A stretch of 64,000 bases of DNA from Anthracocystis setariae (lineage: Eukaryota; Basidiomycota; Ustilaginomycetes; Ustilaginales; Ustilaginaceae). The notes beneath the pieces were generated by a model, which was not told where the DNA came from, did not search any database, and saw only the letters and a list, made by a program, of their open reading frames with translations. Positions 39,340-49,969 of this stretch are shown in pieces. The translations under genes and the position numbers were made by a program. Positions within the stretch are counted from its first letter, which is position 1. Each line of letters opens with the position of its first letter. The stretch lies in NCBI GenBank assembly GCA_928724745.1, contig CAKMXJ010000006.1, forward strand, positions 496,001-560,000. The letters run 5' to 3'.

Positions 39340-40985
39340 ATGTTTCTCTTCGACGCTCTGGTGTTCCTCATCGCCATCGCGCTCTCCATCTCCATCTCGG
39401 TGCTCATCTCCCAACCCTTCAACGGCGCTATCGTTCGTCTTCGAGCCAACTACCTTCCCAAAGCCGTCTCGCTTGACAACGTTCTCGAAGATGGCTCCTC
39501 CAACTCCTCTCCTCGCGCTCTCTCCTCTTTCTTGCTCTCAGAAAGAAGGAGCTCAGCCAAGATCGGTCCTGTCGTCAGCGGCGTCTTTGCCATGATCATC
39601 AGGACCAGACGACTCGAAGGCTGGGCAGGTCTCTACAAGGGGTCCATCCCTGTTGCCATCCAGATCTTCACTCTGTCCACTTTGACCTTCATTTTCTTCT
39701 CAGGCTCCAGCTCCATGAGCGCAGGCAATGCCTACAAAGCAGGTCCCACAGCTCCAGGTCAATTTGGTTTCTTTACCAACCTGTTTTACATGATCTTTGC
39801 CAGTCTGGCTGCTTTGCCCCTCAACGTCATCACCTACCGGTATGTATCCACTCCACTTTCAGTCCGCCTCGCCTTGCGCTTGCACGAATCATGCGCTGAT
39901 CATTTGCGTTGACGTCTTGCTCCACACTCGTTCTCCTCCGCTACAGTACCATTGTCCACCCGCGTATTCTTCCCTTGTCCACTCCCCGTGACAACCTCCG
40001 TGAGCTTCTCTCGTACACAGAACTGTCTCAACCTTGGCGCCTCTACACTCTGCCGGGTCTTCTTACCGCCAATGCACTCCACGTGCTCTGGATCGGCCTC
40101 GCAACTCGCATTGTTCGTCACCTTACCGTCCCCTCGCTCGGCGGTCTTCCTTCGCCCACTCCTGCCCGTCCGGATCAAGACACCTACTCTGGGCCCAACT
40201 CCAACATGCTCGAGCTCAGTCCCGTGGGTTTGCCCATCTTCCTTCTGTGGAACGTTGTCAGTGTAATTGTGCTGGCACCGCTCGAGTGCGCCATGGTTAG
40301 GTTGAGCACGCAGAGGAAGGAGAGGGAAAATCCACTTCACCGCGCCTATGCCAGAGTTCCCAACGCAACCAATGGCGCCATTAACTCGATCTCTCACCAA
40401 GCCACTGCCGCGGCTCAGGCTCAGGCTCAGCAGGGAGGCGCATATAAGGATGCGGACGCGACAAACTCGACCGACAGTACGCACGATAAGCCTCTGCCTT
40501 CTTCGCCCGCCGGTGACATGCCCGGCCGACCGTCTTTTGCGATCGACGACGAAGACGACAACGACGACGACGACGAAGATGCACAACAAGCACTCGACTC
40601 TTCCACCACCAAGCCTTCCGGTAAAGCGGCACGTTTGCTCGGTGCCACCACTCCGGAACCAGTCACGCGAAACGCCGCTGCTGCTGCTGCTGCTGGTGGT
40701 GGTGGTGGTGGTGGTGGCAATAGCAACGGCTTCAACTCGTCGTCGTCGTACTCGGCGCCGTTCAACTTTTCCGGCGGTGAACCACCAGAACCAGTCATCG
40801 CACTTCGTCCCATCGAAGAACAAACGGCTCAAGAAGCGGCAGCCGAGTTCGGCGCTCCCGTTGTCAACAGGTACCAAGGTCTCATGGATTGCTTCAACAA
40901 GATGGTCGATGAAGAGGGGGTCGAGAGTTTGGGTCGAGGCGCTTGGGTTACCTTGCTTGCCGTATTGGCTGGTAACTTTAGCTGA
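39340..40985 (+). CDS. mitochondrial-carrier-like (SLC25 fold) membrane protein, two exons
   Basis: Exons 39340-39839 and 39947-40985 with a 107-bp intron (GTATGT ... CTACAG); joining restores an Arg codon inside PLNVITYRTIVHP and gives 512 residues. Three carrier-like signatures are spaced as in SLC25 proteins: PFNGAIVRLRANY, PLNVITYRTIVHP and PLECAMVRLSTQ. They sit beside GWAGLYKGSIPVAIQIF and a final YQGLMDCFNKMVDEEGVESL followed by GRGAWVTLL. The canonical P-x-D/E-x-x-K/R is degenerate in the first two. A disordered insert with acidic runs and an Ala7-Gly8 stretch separates the fifth and sixth spans. Substrate unknown. It could sit in the mitochondrial outer membrane or peroxisome, where degenerate carriers occur. 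Confidence 0.82.
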
Positions 40986-41164
40986 GCCGCCGTCGCCAAC
41001 AAGATTTCAAGCTCTCGAAAATTGACAGCTTGTTTGTACTTATCCTTTCCTCCTCCTTCTCCTCCTCCTATTTTCCGCGAAAGGAAACGAGCATTCATCA
41101 GTGCGAATAATGGGCCGTTGGTGTGGTGTGTTCCGGTTGGATTCAGTGGCGATGGTGCGATTGA

Positions 41165-41176
41165 GGGGGGGGGGGG
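41165..41176. repeat. G12 homopolymer
   Basis: Twelve consecutive G between two convergent genes; prone to length error and slippage. Confidence 0.9.
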
Positions 41177-41248
41177 TAACGATTTGGGTTACAGGGGGAT
41201 CCATACTGCACGGTATGTATTGGGTTGCCCGAAAGAGAAGAGGAGGTG

Positions 41249-43585
41249 TCAGATGACAAATCCATGATGGTTTGAACTGGATTGTGGATGAAGCAAGTGG
41301 AGTTGGTATTCGAGCGTCAGGCTGAGACGGTGGAGTGAGTCCTTGGCTAAGCTTCTTGAGACGACGTCGGTGATCATGTCGCGAATGTGATTATTGATGG
41401 TAGTGAGGTTAGTGATGATGCAAGTCAGGGTTTCAATTCGAGATTCGTCAAGTTGGCTCGATGACGAGGTTCGTAGTTGTAATGGCAGATCGATGAGTGC
41501 TGTAGCGAGGAGCCAAGTGGCATGGACGATCGAGTCAAAGTTGGGCGTTTTCAGGTAGAATGGCGAATTGATGTCTCGATGGTCGATGGCTTTGGCTAGC
41601 ATGTCAAGATCGAGCGAAACACACTCGAATCGGACTCGACGCCAGTACGCTTTGGCACGATCCCCTTCGACCACCTCGAGCGCCTCGACAGGGTCCGAAG
41701 AAGGCACAACATCGGTCTGTGCACATGCGCTCACTTCGACCTTACTCTCGCTGACAGTCGCCGCCAGATGCTGCGTAAGAGTAATCCACGCAATCCACCG
41801 TTTGATCGCCTTCATCTCGTCAGCTCGTCCCGGCAGAACTTGCACAAGTCTCGCCCTAATGCCAATATCATCCGTACCTAATGCCGACAGCGTTCGATCA
41901 ACAACCTGCTCCTGCAACTCCCTGCACGTCTTAACCCCAGCCTTGGATGCGGCCGAAAAAACCGCTGATACCGCACAACCAACCGCTTCGCCCATGCGCA
42001 AATTCGTCCTCGCTGCAACTCCGACACTCATGCACGACACATAGCCTGCAAGAAGCGACAGATGCCTCGCCACGAACTCCGAATCGCGATCCAAAGCGGG
42101 CGCCGTGGCGCTTTCCTGCACGATCCTCGCCAAGTTGATGAGAACATCATCCCTCTCCATCTGAGAAAGATAGGGCTTGCTCTTTTTGTGCTTGTTCCTG
42201 TTCGGATCTTGACCGACTGCCGATGAAGAAGCCGCATCGCGCTGCCACTTTGTGCGCGTCGCCAGCGGACAAATGCCATCGGTGGCATCGGTGTGATCGG
42301 GAAAGCATTCCTCTATGACGGTTTCGCTGATACCCAAGTCGTTGAACAGATGCGGGATCCACCAAATGATGTCTGACAGCGCGTTCGGCACTTGTTTCTC
42401 GAGCGATTCGCGGTAATGAGAGTGGCTCCAATCACAGACGAGGCTGCGAAAGAGGGAAAGACGAAGCCGACTTTGCATGGCATCTCGGTCTAGAATGAAG
42501 GAGAGAGCCGACCAGACGATGATTTGGCCCAGTTGCCGCCGGTTGAGTTTGAGAGATCGAGGAAGTGCGCCGCAGAGCAAGATGTGAGGTGCCATCACTT
42601 TCCACGCTTCGTCCGAGAAGGTCAAGTCGGCAGATGCAGTCGTAGAAGCGGATTTCAGGGAGCAAGATTGTTCGCGCTTGAGAGAGAGTGGATTTGCGAC
42701 GTGATACGCCTCGAGACGAGGAGGGTAGGTCCTGCCTGGTCTGTAGAATGCAATGTGACTTTGTGCCGTTGCTTTGCTGCTGGTGGACTCGTCCTGGTGG
42801 AGAATTGTCATGGTGCGCTGTTTTATTTCGTCGTCGACGTTTGCAGCCGCTAGCGAAGCCGCCATGCGCTTGGCTTCGTGTTCGATATCTGCGGCAATCG
42901 ACCGGGATTCGGCCTGCTCGTCGGTACCGTCGCTTTCAGAGTGTGAAGACCACAAGAACGACGGGATGGTAGGGGATAGCGCCTTGACCGTAAGCTCGTC
43001 TGCATGACGTTGATCATCAGGCGTGATGTGGAAGGAAGAATCGTCGGCTTTGCTACCAGAGTCACTTGAGGGAGCGTTCGGGTTGATGCCTAGCATCTCA
43101 AGCCGCTCTCTCTCCATGCTCAACGCGATGGCTTCTGCCCTGGAAAGCCCATCGGCATCCGTACCGGCTTTGAGCTTGCGTTGCTTCTCGCGCAGCAAGC
43201 TCTCCACTGTTTTGGGCTTCTTGACGGGAGTGGCAGAAGAGGTGGAGAGCGAAGTGTGAAGATCTCTGGGATGACGTTTGAGTCGAGTAGAATCGTCGGT
43301 GGGATCAATGCTGTAAGTCGCGGGTCGCTTGAGTGCGGCTTGACGTTTGGCTCCGCGGCCGAGAGTGAGAGAGCCTAGCTGTTCATCATCGCTAAGGTCG
43401 TCTGATATGGCTAGCAGATCTGCGGTGGTGGTGGTAGGAGCTGTGTTGAGGCAAGGTGGGGAAGAAGGTTTGCTGCGAAGCTTTTGTTGCGCTTTGATGC
43501 GGAGTTGTTCACGAAGACTGAGGCCCGTGCTGGTACCGACGCCCTTGTCATTGGGACTGAAATCGGCGTTCATGGTGGTGGTCAT
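41249..43585 (-). CDS. unrecognised 778-residue protein
   Basis: First ATG at 43585 (MTTTMNADFSPND); the frame is open further upstream but without ATG. I recognise no family. Residues ~15-45 form a basic amphipathic helix (LSLREQLRIKAQQKLRSK). Residues ~130-190 are Lys-rich (VKKPKTVESLLREKQRKLK) and look nuclear-localising, followed by an acidic/Ser-rich section. The second half, from about residue 330, is compositionally folded and all-helical (LNRRQLGQIIVWSALSFIL, LSDIIWWIPHLFNDLG, KAIKRWIAWITLTQHLA). No catalytic motif is visible. It is most likely a nuclear protein with a helical-repeat-like domain; this is inference from composition. Confidence 0.7.
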   Translation of the reverse strand: MTTTMNADFSPNDKGVGTSTGLSLREQLRIKAQQKLRSKPSSPPCLNTAPTTTTADLLAISDDLSDDEQLGSLTLGRGAKRQAALKRPATYSIDPTDDSTRLKRHPRDLHTSLSTSSATPVKKPKTVESLLREKQRKLKAGTDADGLSRAEAIALSMERERLEMLGINPNAPSSDSGSKADDSSFHITPDDQRHADELTVKALSPTIPSFLWSSHSESDGTDEQAESRSIAADIEHEAKRMAASLAAANVDDEIKQRTMTILHQDESTSSKATAQSHIAFYRPGRTYPPRLEAYHVANPLSLKREQSCSLKSASTTASADLTFSDEAWKVMAPHILLCGALPRSLKLNRRQLGQIIVWSALSFILDRDAMQSRLRLSLFRSLVCDWSHSHYRESLEKQVPNALSDIIWWIPHLFNDLGISETVIEECFPDHTDATDGICPLATRTKWQRDAASSSAVGQDPNRNKHKKSKPYLSQMERDDVLINLARIVQESATAPALDRDSEFVARHLSLLAGYVSCMSVGVAARTNLRMGEAVGCAVSAVFSAASKAGVKTCRELQEQVVDRTLSALGTDDIGIRARLVQVLPGRADEMKAIKRWIAWITLTQHLAATVSESKVEVSACAQTDVVPSSDPVEALEVVEGDRAKAYWRRVRFECVSLDLDMLAKAIDHRDINSPFYLKTPNFDSIVHATWLLATALIDLPLQLRTSSSSQLDESRIETLTCIITNLTTINNHIRDMITDVVSRSLAKDSLHRLSLTLEYQLHLLHPQSSSNHHGFVI

Positions 43586-44126
43586 GTGTAATGTGATGGC
43601 CAACAAGGGACAGAGTGGTAGCAGGGACGGTAGTTGTGGGCACGGAAGTTGGAATGCGTTGAGCTTGGGCTGCAGCTGCAAAGTGTGGCTCGGCTCTTGT
43701 CGAGATTCCTTATATATTCTTGTGGACCGAAAGAGTGTTGGTCTCGCACAGACTCCAAATCGCTGTTGCGTGTCTACAGTGCCCTTTTGTAGCCAAAAAA
43801 AAAAAAAAAAAGAGCATGTGTAGTAATTCCGTTGGACGCGGGATGGTCGAGCCTCACTTCGCGACTTGAACACTGCAAACCACAGAACATCTCAAACCAC
43901 AGAGCATTTCAGAAAAGAGGCAAACCCCACAAACAGGACAGAACGGATCGTTAATGCGAACGATGAGTCCTAAAATTTAGGAAGAGTAGGTGAGAAGAAT
44001 CGGTGAAAAGAGCGAGATCGCAACAGCTTTTTTTTTGGAGATTATACAAACATGAAACAACGTCGAAACATCGTCAGAAGGTCATAAGAAACCCGAAACG
44101 ACATCTCAACCATGCCAGAACATGCT
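43586..44126. other. spacer between RPS23 and the 778-residue gene
   Basis: 541 bp holding the promoter of the 778-residue gene. It has a 17-A run at 43795-43811 and an imperfect direct repeat (AACCACAGA...CAT) near 43877-43912. No ORF is supported. Confidence 0.5.
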
Positions 44127-44838
44127 TTACGAGCGGGGCTTTTCTTTTTTGTTGAGGAACAAAGCACGCAAGCCCACTCCGGACACCTTGACGACCTTGA
44201 AACGAACACCGGGAATATCACCCTTGGCCTTACCGGCACGACCGAAACCAGAGATGAGAACCTCGTCGTTCTCGTCGACAAAGTTGAGACAACCGTCGTT
44301 AGGGACGAAGGCGGCCACCTTCTTGCCGTTCTTGATGAGCTGAACACGGACACACTTTCGGATAGCCGAGTTAGGCTGCTTGGCCTCAACACCGATCTTC
44401 TCGAGAACGATACCCTTGGCCTGCGACGAACCAGCGGTGGGCGAGGTCTTGTAGAAGTTGCCGAGCGCACGCTTCTTGTACTGAGCGTCGGCCTGTTGTG
44501 GTTGAATGGTGGAGGAGAGGAGAGAGCAGGTGTTCAGCGAATGGTGTCGAAGACGGTCGCGACTGCATGCAGAAGTCCGAGGTTTACCGGGCAGGGCGAC
44601 CAAGATATTGCATCTCCAATCACCAAAGATGGCAAGACTGGCGAGCCTTGCCAATTAAAGAAATTGGCGGTATGTGCAATGTATCGTCTGCAAATACCCT
44701 GGATCACCGCGGACTTCGCTGATGGCAACGCTTTGTAGAGTGCCGAATGTGTTGATTTGAATGAATACGTACCCATCGGTTGTCTCGGCGGGTCGAGACC
44801 TGCTTACGGGCTGTGTTAAGTCCACGAGGCTTAGCCAT
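44127..44838 (-). CDS. RPS23: 40S ribosomal protein S23 (uS12), two exons
   Basis: Exon 1 is 44838-44773 ([20 protein letters not shown] plus RW), the intron 44772-44493 (280 bp, GTACGT ... AACAG), exon 2 44492-44127. The spliced product is 143 residues, as expected. Strongly conserved motifs include [33 protein letters not shown] and [17 protein letters not shown], ending KEKPRS. uS12 sits at the decoding centre; the PNSA loop is the conserved accuracy-determining loop. It is divergent from RPL27, about 1.3 kb away. Confidence 0.97.
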
Positions 44839-45559
44839 CTTGAAGAATCTACAGTGGATGGTGGAGACGAACAGATGCAGAAGTTGGATTGAGAAGAGTT
44901 AGGTCGTGTGTCTGTTATGAGCGGAGGAGATGGACATCTTTCGAATCTGGGCTGGCGGCGAGGTGGTCGAAATTTGCGGTGGAAATCTGGAATCTTTCTG
45001 CCGGGCCACTTAAGAGGTAGGTGAAACCTTATACCAAGAGATCGAACGTCTAATCACAACAACAAAGTCCATGTGGTCCCAAGCTACCTAGCCTGCCCCA
45101 AGTTCTTGATTGGCAATAAAATTTGCCAAATGCTCCCTTACATCAAGCTCGATCGCCGAAGTTGTCCAACAGGTGGCGAATAGTCCTCTACTGACACCGC
45201 AAAACTGGCGAACGTGGTTGGCTTTCCTCTGGTGCTGGTTACTGATGCGTGGTATGCTACTCTTTTGCTGATGGTGATATGCTGTGATGCGTTGTGTGGT
45301 GGCATGCTCTGAGCGATCCTTGTCATACGTTTGTCTTTGCACTGTGTGCGCGGCTGGACCGATTGTGATGCGACTGAGACGGCTGGGATGCTGAAAATGA
45401 CCGCCACAGATCGAAAGATGCAACGCCTTTCTACATACGTATGCCGGTTTGTTGGTGATGGATACCTACTTTCTTGGGGAGGACGAAGGTCTTGATGGTG
45501 AGGAAAGGAAATGGACGAGTATTTGGCCTCGGTATCCAGGCTGCTTGGTTGGACTCTGA

Positions 45560-45589
45560 CTGTCTGTCTGTCTGCCTGCCTGCCTGCCT
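45560..45589. repeat. (CTGT)3(CTGC)4 tandem repeat
   Basis: A 30-bp tetranucleotide array that changes unit half-way. Confidence 0.9.
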
Positions 45590-45735
45590 TGGCTCCCTCA
45601 GCTTGCTGTCTTGAAATTTGCTGAGTTTGCGCCACGCTGCCGCGCATTCCTACCACAGCACACCAAACTCACACTTACACATGTCCAAATTTATCGGCCA
45701 CTCTGTTCGGATCCGACTTTTCAAAAATCTGGCCG

Positions 45736-45786
45736 CGAAATTTGGTAGTACACGATGGGATCCCATCTTGCACTACGAAAATTTGG
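45736..45786. promoter_or_regulatory. imperfect palindrome in the RPL27 upstream region
   Basis: Arms of about 25 bp read towards a perfect 14-bp centre GATGGGATCCCATC; GTAGT on the left pairs with ACTAC on the right, and AAATTT lies on both outer sides. It sits 350 bp before the RPL27 start. Function unknown. Confidence 0.45.
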
Positions 45787-46136
45787 ACTGTGGGAACTTT
45801 TGGATTAGCATCACGTGAGCTCATTTTTTTTGCTGAAGCTGTCAAGCATTCCAAGTCAAGTCAAGTCCTTTGGCAGAAGCACTCGTATGGCATCATTTTT
45901 TTTGAGATTTGTCGGACCAGAGAGCGGCCATGGTAGGCGATTGGGTCAAGAAGCCAAAAGCACGAGACTCGGTATGCAACTCCAATTGAGAAGCTCAAGA
46001 AGCAGTCACAGCCGAGCCACTATCCAGCACAGTGAGCCCAGCCAGGCCGGACAGCGAACCCAGCAAAGCGGTCTAGTTGCTCGTCATCTGCATCCTCGTC
46101 ACCATCATCCTTCATCAAGATCCCCCAGTCGTCACA

Positions 46137-47453
46137 ATGCCCAAGATCTACAAGGTTAGTACACCTTCATCGCACCAGTCGTGCTCCATCGCAGACATCA
46201 CATCGACCTTGCAAGCAGCACCAGACGCCATCGATACACCTGCATTCGACATGTCGTTGGCAGTCAGTTACAGACACAATCCCTAGCGTTATTAGGCTGC
46301 CTATTCCAACATATCACCATGAGCAATTCGCTGACATCAGCTTCCCTTTCACTCATTGCTTGCAATACCAACAGCCAGGAAAGGTCGCCGTCGTCCTTAG
46401 CGGCCGTCACGCCGGTAAGAAGGTTAGTATCATTCACACTCAACGTTCCAACAGCCAAGACGCACCAGCAATCCACGTTTATCCAGCGAAGGAACCCAAC
46501 ACAGCAGAGGATCAGAGACAGCAAAGGATCAGGAACAGCAAAGGACTGGTAGGAAACATTAGCCATGGATTTAAGCAGCAGAGTGCATGACGGTGGCTGG
46601 ACACTCTGAAGGGATCAGACGGAGTTTCGTCAACATTCTCGCAAATAGGCATCGCTGGCAGACCCAAGACAACCATCATTTGGTGATCCGCTGTCATCAC
46701 CTTCAGGCTTGGACAGACACCAGGCAGGTGGTCATGTAGGATGTCAACATCGATGGGAGAGCATGGAAGGCAGGCATATGGCGCAACAAGCAAGCGTGGT
46801 CGAGCGCAGGCAGGAACACAAGCAGAACAGTATCCCCATCTCGTGATCGATCTGCGAATGCAGCGAAAGCACCACTCTGACATGGACTGGCAGAAGCACT
46901 CATCGCGATGGTCGTATGGGCCAGCGGGCCTGTGAAATGTCGCCACGTCCCTTGAAAGCATCGTCAGGGCCAATAAGAACAAGGCAAAGATGTTTTGGAA
47001 ACACGTGGAAAGCTGCGTCGTTATCTTGCTGTTGCATTACATGGGTAACGGACCTCGGTCACTAACCATTCGTCCATCATGCATTCCTTTGTTTTCTCTG
47101 TTTAACAGGTTGTCGTCATCAAGCAGTTCGATGACGGTTCCAAGGAGAACTCGTTCCCCTTCATTGTTGCCGCTGGTATCGAGCGCTACCCTCAGAAGGT
47201 GACCAAGCGTATGGGTGCCAAGAAGATCGCCAAGCGCTCCAAGGTCAAGCCTTTCGTCAAGATCATCTCGTACAACCACCTCATGCCCACCCGTTACGCT
47301 CTCGAGCTCGAGGGCCTTAAGGGTGCCGTTACCCAGGACACCTTCAAGGAGCCTTCGCAACGCGAGGACGCCAAGAAGCAGATCAAGGCCATCTTCGAGG
47401 AGAAATACACCTCGGGCAAGAACAAGTGGTTCTTCACCCCTCTCCGTTTCTAA
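46137..47453 (+). CDS. RPL27: 60S ribosomal protein L27 (eL27), three exons
   Basis: Exon 1 is 46137-46154 (18 nt, MPKIYK), exon 2 46375-46422 (48 nt, PGKVAVVLSGRHAGKK), exon 3 47109-47453. Introns are 220 and 686 bp, both with donor GTTAGT and ending CAACAG or AACAG. The product is 136 residues, exactly the family length. Motifs include GRHAGKKVVVIKQFDDGSKE, then FPFIVAAGIERYPQKVTKRM, and the C-terminal KNKWFFTPLRF. All exon phases are zero. The second intron is by far the longest in the window. Confidence 0.97.
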
Positions 47454-48380
47454 ATGCATTTCCTTTTTCTTCGAGCTTGAGAGAAGCTGTGGATAAAGGC
47501 AGTCTCAAGTAGAGCTCGAGGGAGAGGAGTTGTGTTTCGTTTCGGTATCTCTCTTCGTACGCATCTTTTTGGCATTCACCTCCCGCAGCATACACTCGCT
47601 CCCGATCTTGTGGGAGTTGGTTCTTTCTCCTCTGTTCCCCCAAAAATGTGGCATGTTGTGTTTTCGACGACATGGCCGACATTCTTTTCCCACTTATGAG
47701 GGTTTCTCTGAGCACCTCATTCGTCCACGTTGATTCTCAGGTTCTTCTTTGGTCTGACTGGCTATCAACGTTGTAATGATTCACACCGCACCCCCACCAC
47801 ACCACACCCCCCCACAGACCAATGCTAGCTACCAAAAGCTTTGTAGACACAACCCACCAATTCCTCTGCATCGCATCTGAGCAGGAGTCCGTCTACGGCA
47901 ATATTGACACATTCGAGACAGAAACCGTACGTTTTTTGCTAGCCAAGTCGTGAATGAGAGGTGCATTGGCCATTGAATAAAAAGGGGTTCAGGTTGCAGA
48001 ACCGAGTGACAGCCAACAGGAGAAGATTGCAGAAGCAAAGACTAAGTCGCCAAAGACTGACTGGGTTTAACTTTTATCATTTTGGACTCATGTCCGATCC
48101 CAATGAATCGGAAATGTTGGCTACGGATGGAATGGAGTCTTATTTACAAACAAGGGTCAAGTTTGAATGAAGGGTGCAGAGGGGAACGACGGAACGGATG
48201 TGAAGCCGATCGATGGAGCCGAATCAGCGCAAGTGCTTGACTGACTGACGAAGCACATGTCGGTGAGAAACGGGTGGACGGGAGTGGGAGAGAGAGAGAG
48301 AAAAAGAGAGGTTGCAGGATTGGATGAAGGCCTGCTTGATGCTGCGGGAGGAGAAAGCTAATCTGATGTTTAGCACTGCT
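47454..48380. other. intergenic between convergent RPL27 and SEC61
   Basis: 927 bp without a supported gene; holds both 3' UTRs. A C-rich CA/CC tract lies at about 47788-47818 and a purine-rich GAGAGA tract at about 48289-48310. Confidence 0.5.
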
Positions 48381-49969
48381 TTAACCGAAGAGCTCGCCCA
48401 TGGCAGCCATTTCAGGACCACCAGCCTCGCGCATGCCGATCTCAAAGTACGAGTAGATGATGGTGACGGCGAGCAAGATACCGGTACCGGAGCCGAAGGC
48501 ACCAATGAGGTCAGCTAGGACGGAGAGGGCACCAATTGTGGCACCACCAAAGGCAGCGGCGGTTGGGATGACACGCTTGAGCTCCTTGTACATGGAGGCG
48601 TCACGGTGACCGGCCATGACCATCTGGTTGTCCTTGAGCTGCTTGGCAACCTCGCGCGGGCCGGAGCCGGAAACCTCGATCCAAGTCTTGGAGAAGAGCG
48701 CGCAGGCAGTCAAGGTGAAGGCGATGTAGACGGCGGTGTGGATGGGGTCGGTGAGGACCTCCTTGAAGTTGAGCGGAGGCGACATGTAGTAAGCAATGCC
48801 ACCGACGGCGCGCAGCTGAGGGCTGTCTTCCATAGGCTCCCAGACACCGAGAAGCTTGACAAAGATGTTGGACGAGAAGCGCGAGGCAAGCATCTGGCTG
48901 ATGATGAAGACGTTGGAGGTGAGGGCGGACTCGAGCATGATGGGCATGTTGGAGGTGTAGAAGAGCTTGACGGGGTAGGTGCCACGCTGGCCGCGGAAGC
49001 GGTTGGACTTGACGGGGATCTCGATGCGGAAGCCTTGGAGGTAGATGACAATGAGGAAGATGAAGAGGGTGGCGAGCAGGTTCATGACGTTGGGGAGACG
49101 GTCACGGTAAAGAGCCTCCTTGAGCGCACGCGACTTGTCGTTCCAGGTGAAGAGGAGATGGAAGAGGGCGACAAGTGCACCCTCGAACTCGGGACCACGG
49201 CCGGTGTTGACAGTGGTGGGCGAGAAAGCCTTCCAGACGATGGACTCGCAGATGTTGGTAGCGATGAAGAGCGAGATACCGGAGCCAAGACCATATCCCT
49301 TCTGAAGCAGTTCATCGAGCAAGATGACGATGAGGCCGGCGACAACGAGCTGAAGGATGAGCAAGAGACAAACACCGGCACCGAGCTCCTTGGGGGGACC
49401 GTAGAGACCAGTAAGAACGTAGACGGTGGCCTGACCGAGCGAGATGATAAGAGCAAAGAGCTTCTGGGCACCGCCGAAGAGGGCACGGTCTTCCTTGAGG
49501 CTGAAGTCGACTTCGACGAGGTTGGCACCTGCCAGGAGTTGCATGATCATGCCAGAGGTGACGATGGGCGAAATACCAAGTTCCATAAGAGTACCACGGT
49601 TGGAGGCGAGGATGACACGCATCCAGTAGAGCGGGTCGGAGCTGTCGCTGGAGACGATACCGTAGAGAGGGATCTGAGACGAGACCAAGAAGATGGCGAG
49701 GACGATGGCAGTCCACATGACACGGCTCTCAAAAGGCACTTTACGTTCCGGTGCCGCTACCTCGGGCAACACGGACATGAAAGGCCGCACGAGCGACAGG
49801 AACCGGACTGTCGTATCGAGGAATGCGAAGAATACGTTTGATAGGTTGGCATGGCAGATTCAGGAAAAGTCAGTATGATGTCGGCTTACAAGTATACAGC
49901 AACGCTCGCGTGCACGAGAGAGTGTCAAGCTTGTCGTTGTGCTGAAGCAGTGTACTTACAGCCGCTCAT
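48381..49969 (-). CDS. SEC61: SEC61 alpha subunit of the ER protein translocon, two exons
   Basis: Exon 1 is only 10 nt (49969-49960, ATG AGC GGC T). The intron is 49959-49808 (152 bp, GTAAGT ... GACAG), exon 2 49807-48381. Splicing yields 478 residues beginning [20 protein letters not shown], an excellent match to the universal Sec61 N-terminus; exon 2 alone has no proper start. Ten membrane spans are apparent, with the plug region ([14 protein letters not shown]), [15 protein letters not shown], and the cytosolic loop [20 protein letters not shown]. The protein forms the ER channel for secretory and membrane proteins. A forward-strand frame of 411 codons over the same DNA is a shadow. Confidence 0.96.

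Larger units (their letters stand above)
44839..46136. other. divergent ribosomal-protein promoter region (RPS23 / RPL27)
   Basis: 1.3 kb without a supported ORF. It contains a (CTGT)n(CTGC)n array at 45560-45589, an imperfect palindrome at 45736-45786 centred on GATGGGATCCCATC (45754-45767), and TCACGTGA at 45811-45818. Confidence 0.55.

Noticed and set aside
48606..49841. Forward-strand ORF of 411 codons, acidic
   Set aside because: Shadow of SEC61; acidic Glu/Asp/Gly composition is what the complement of this gene gives.
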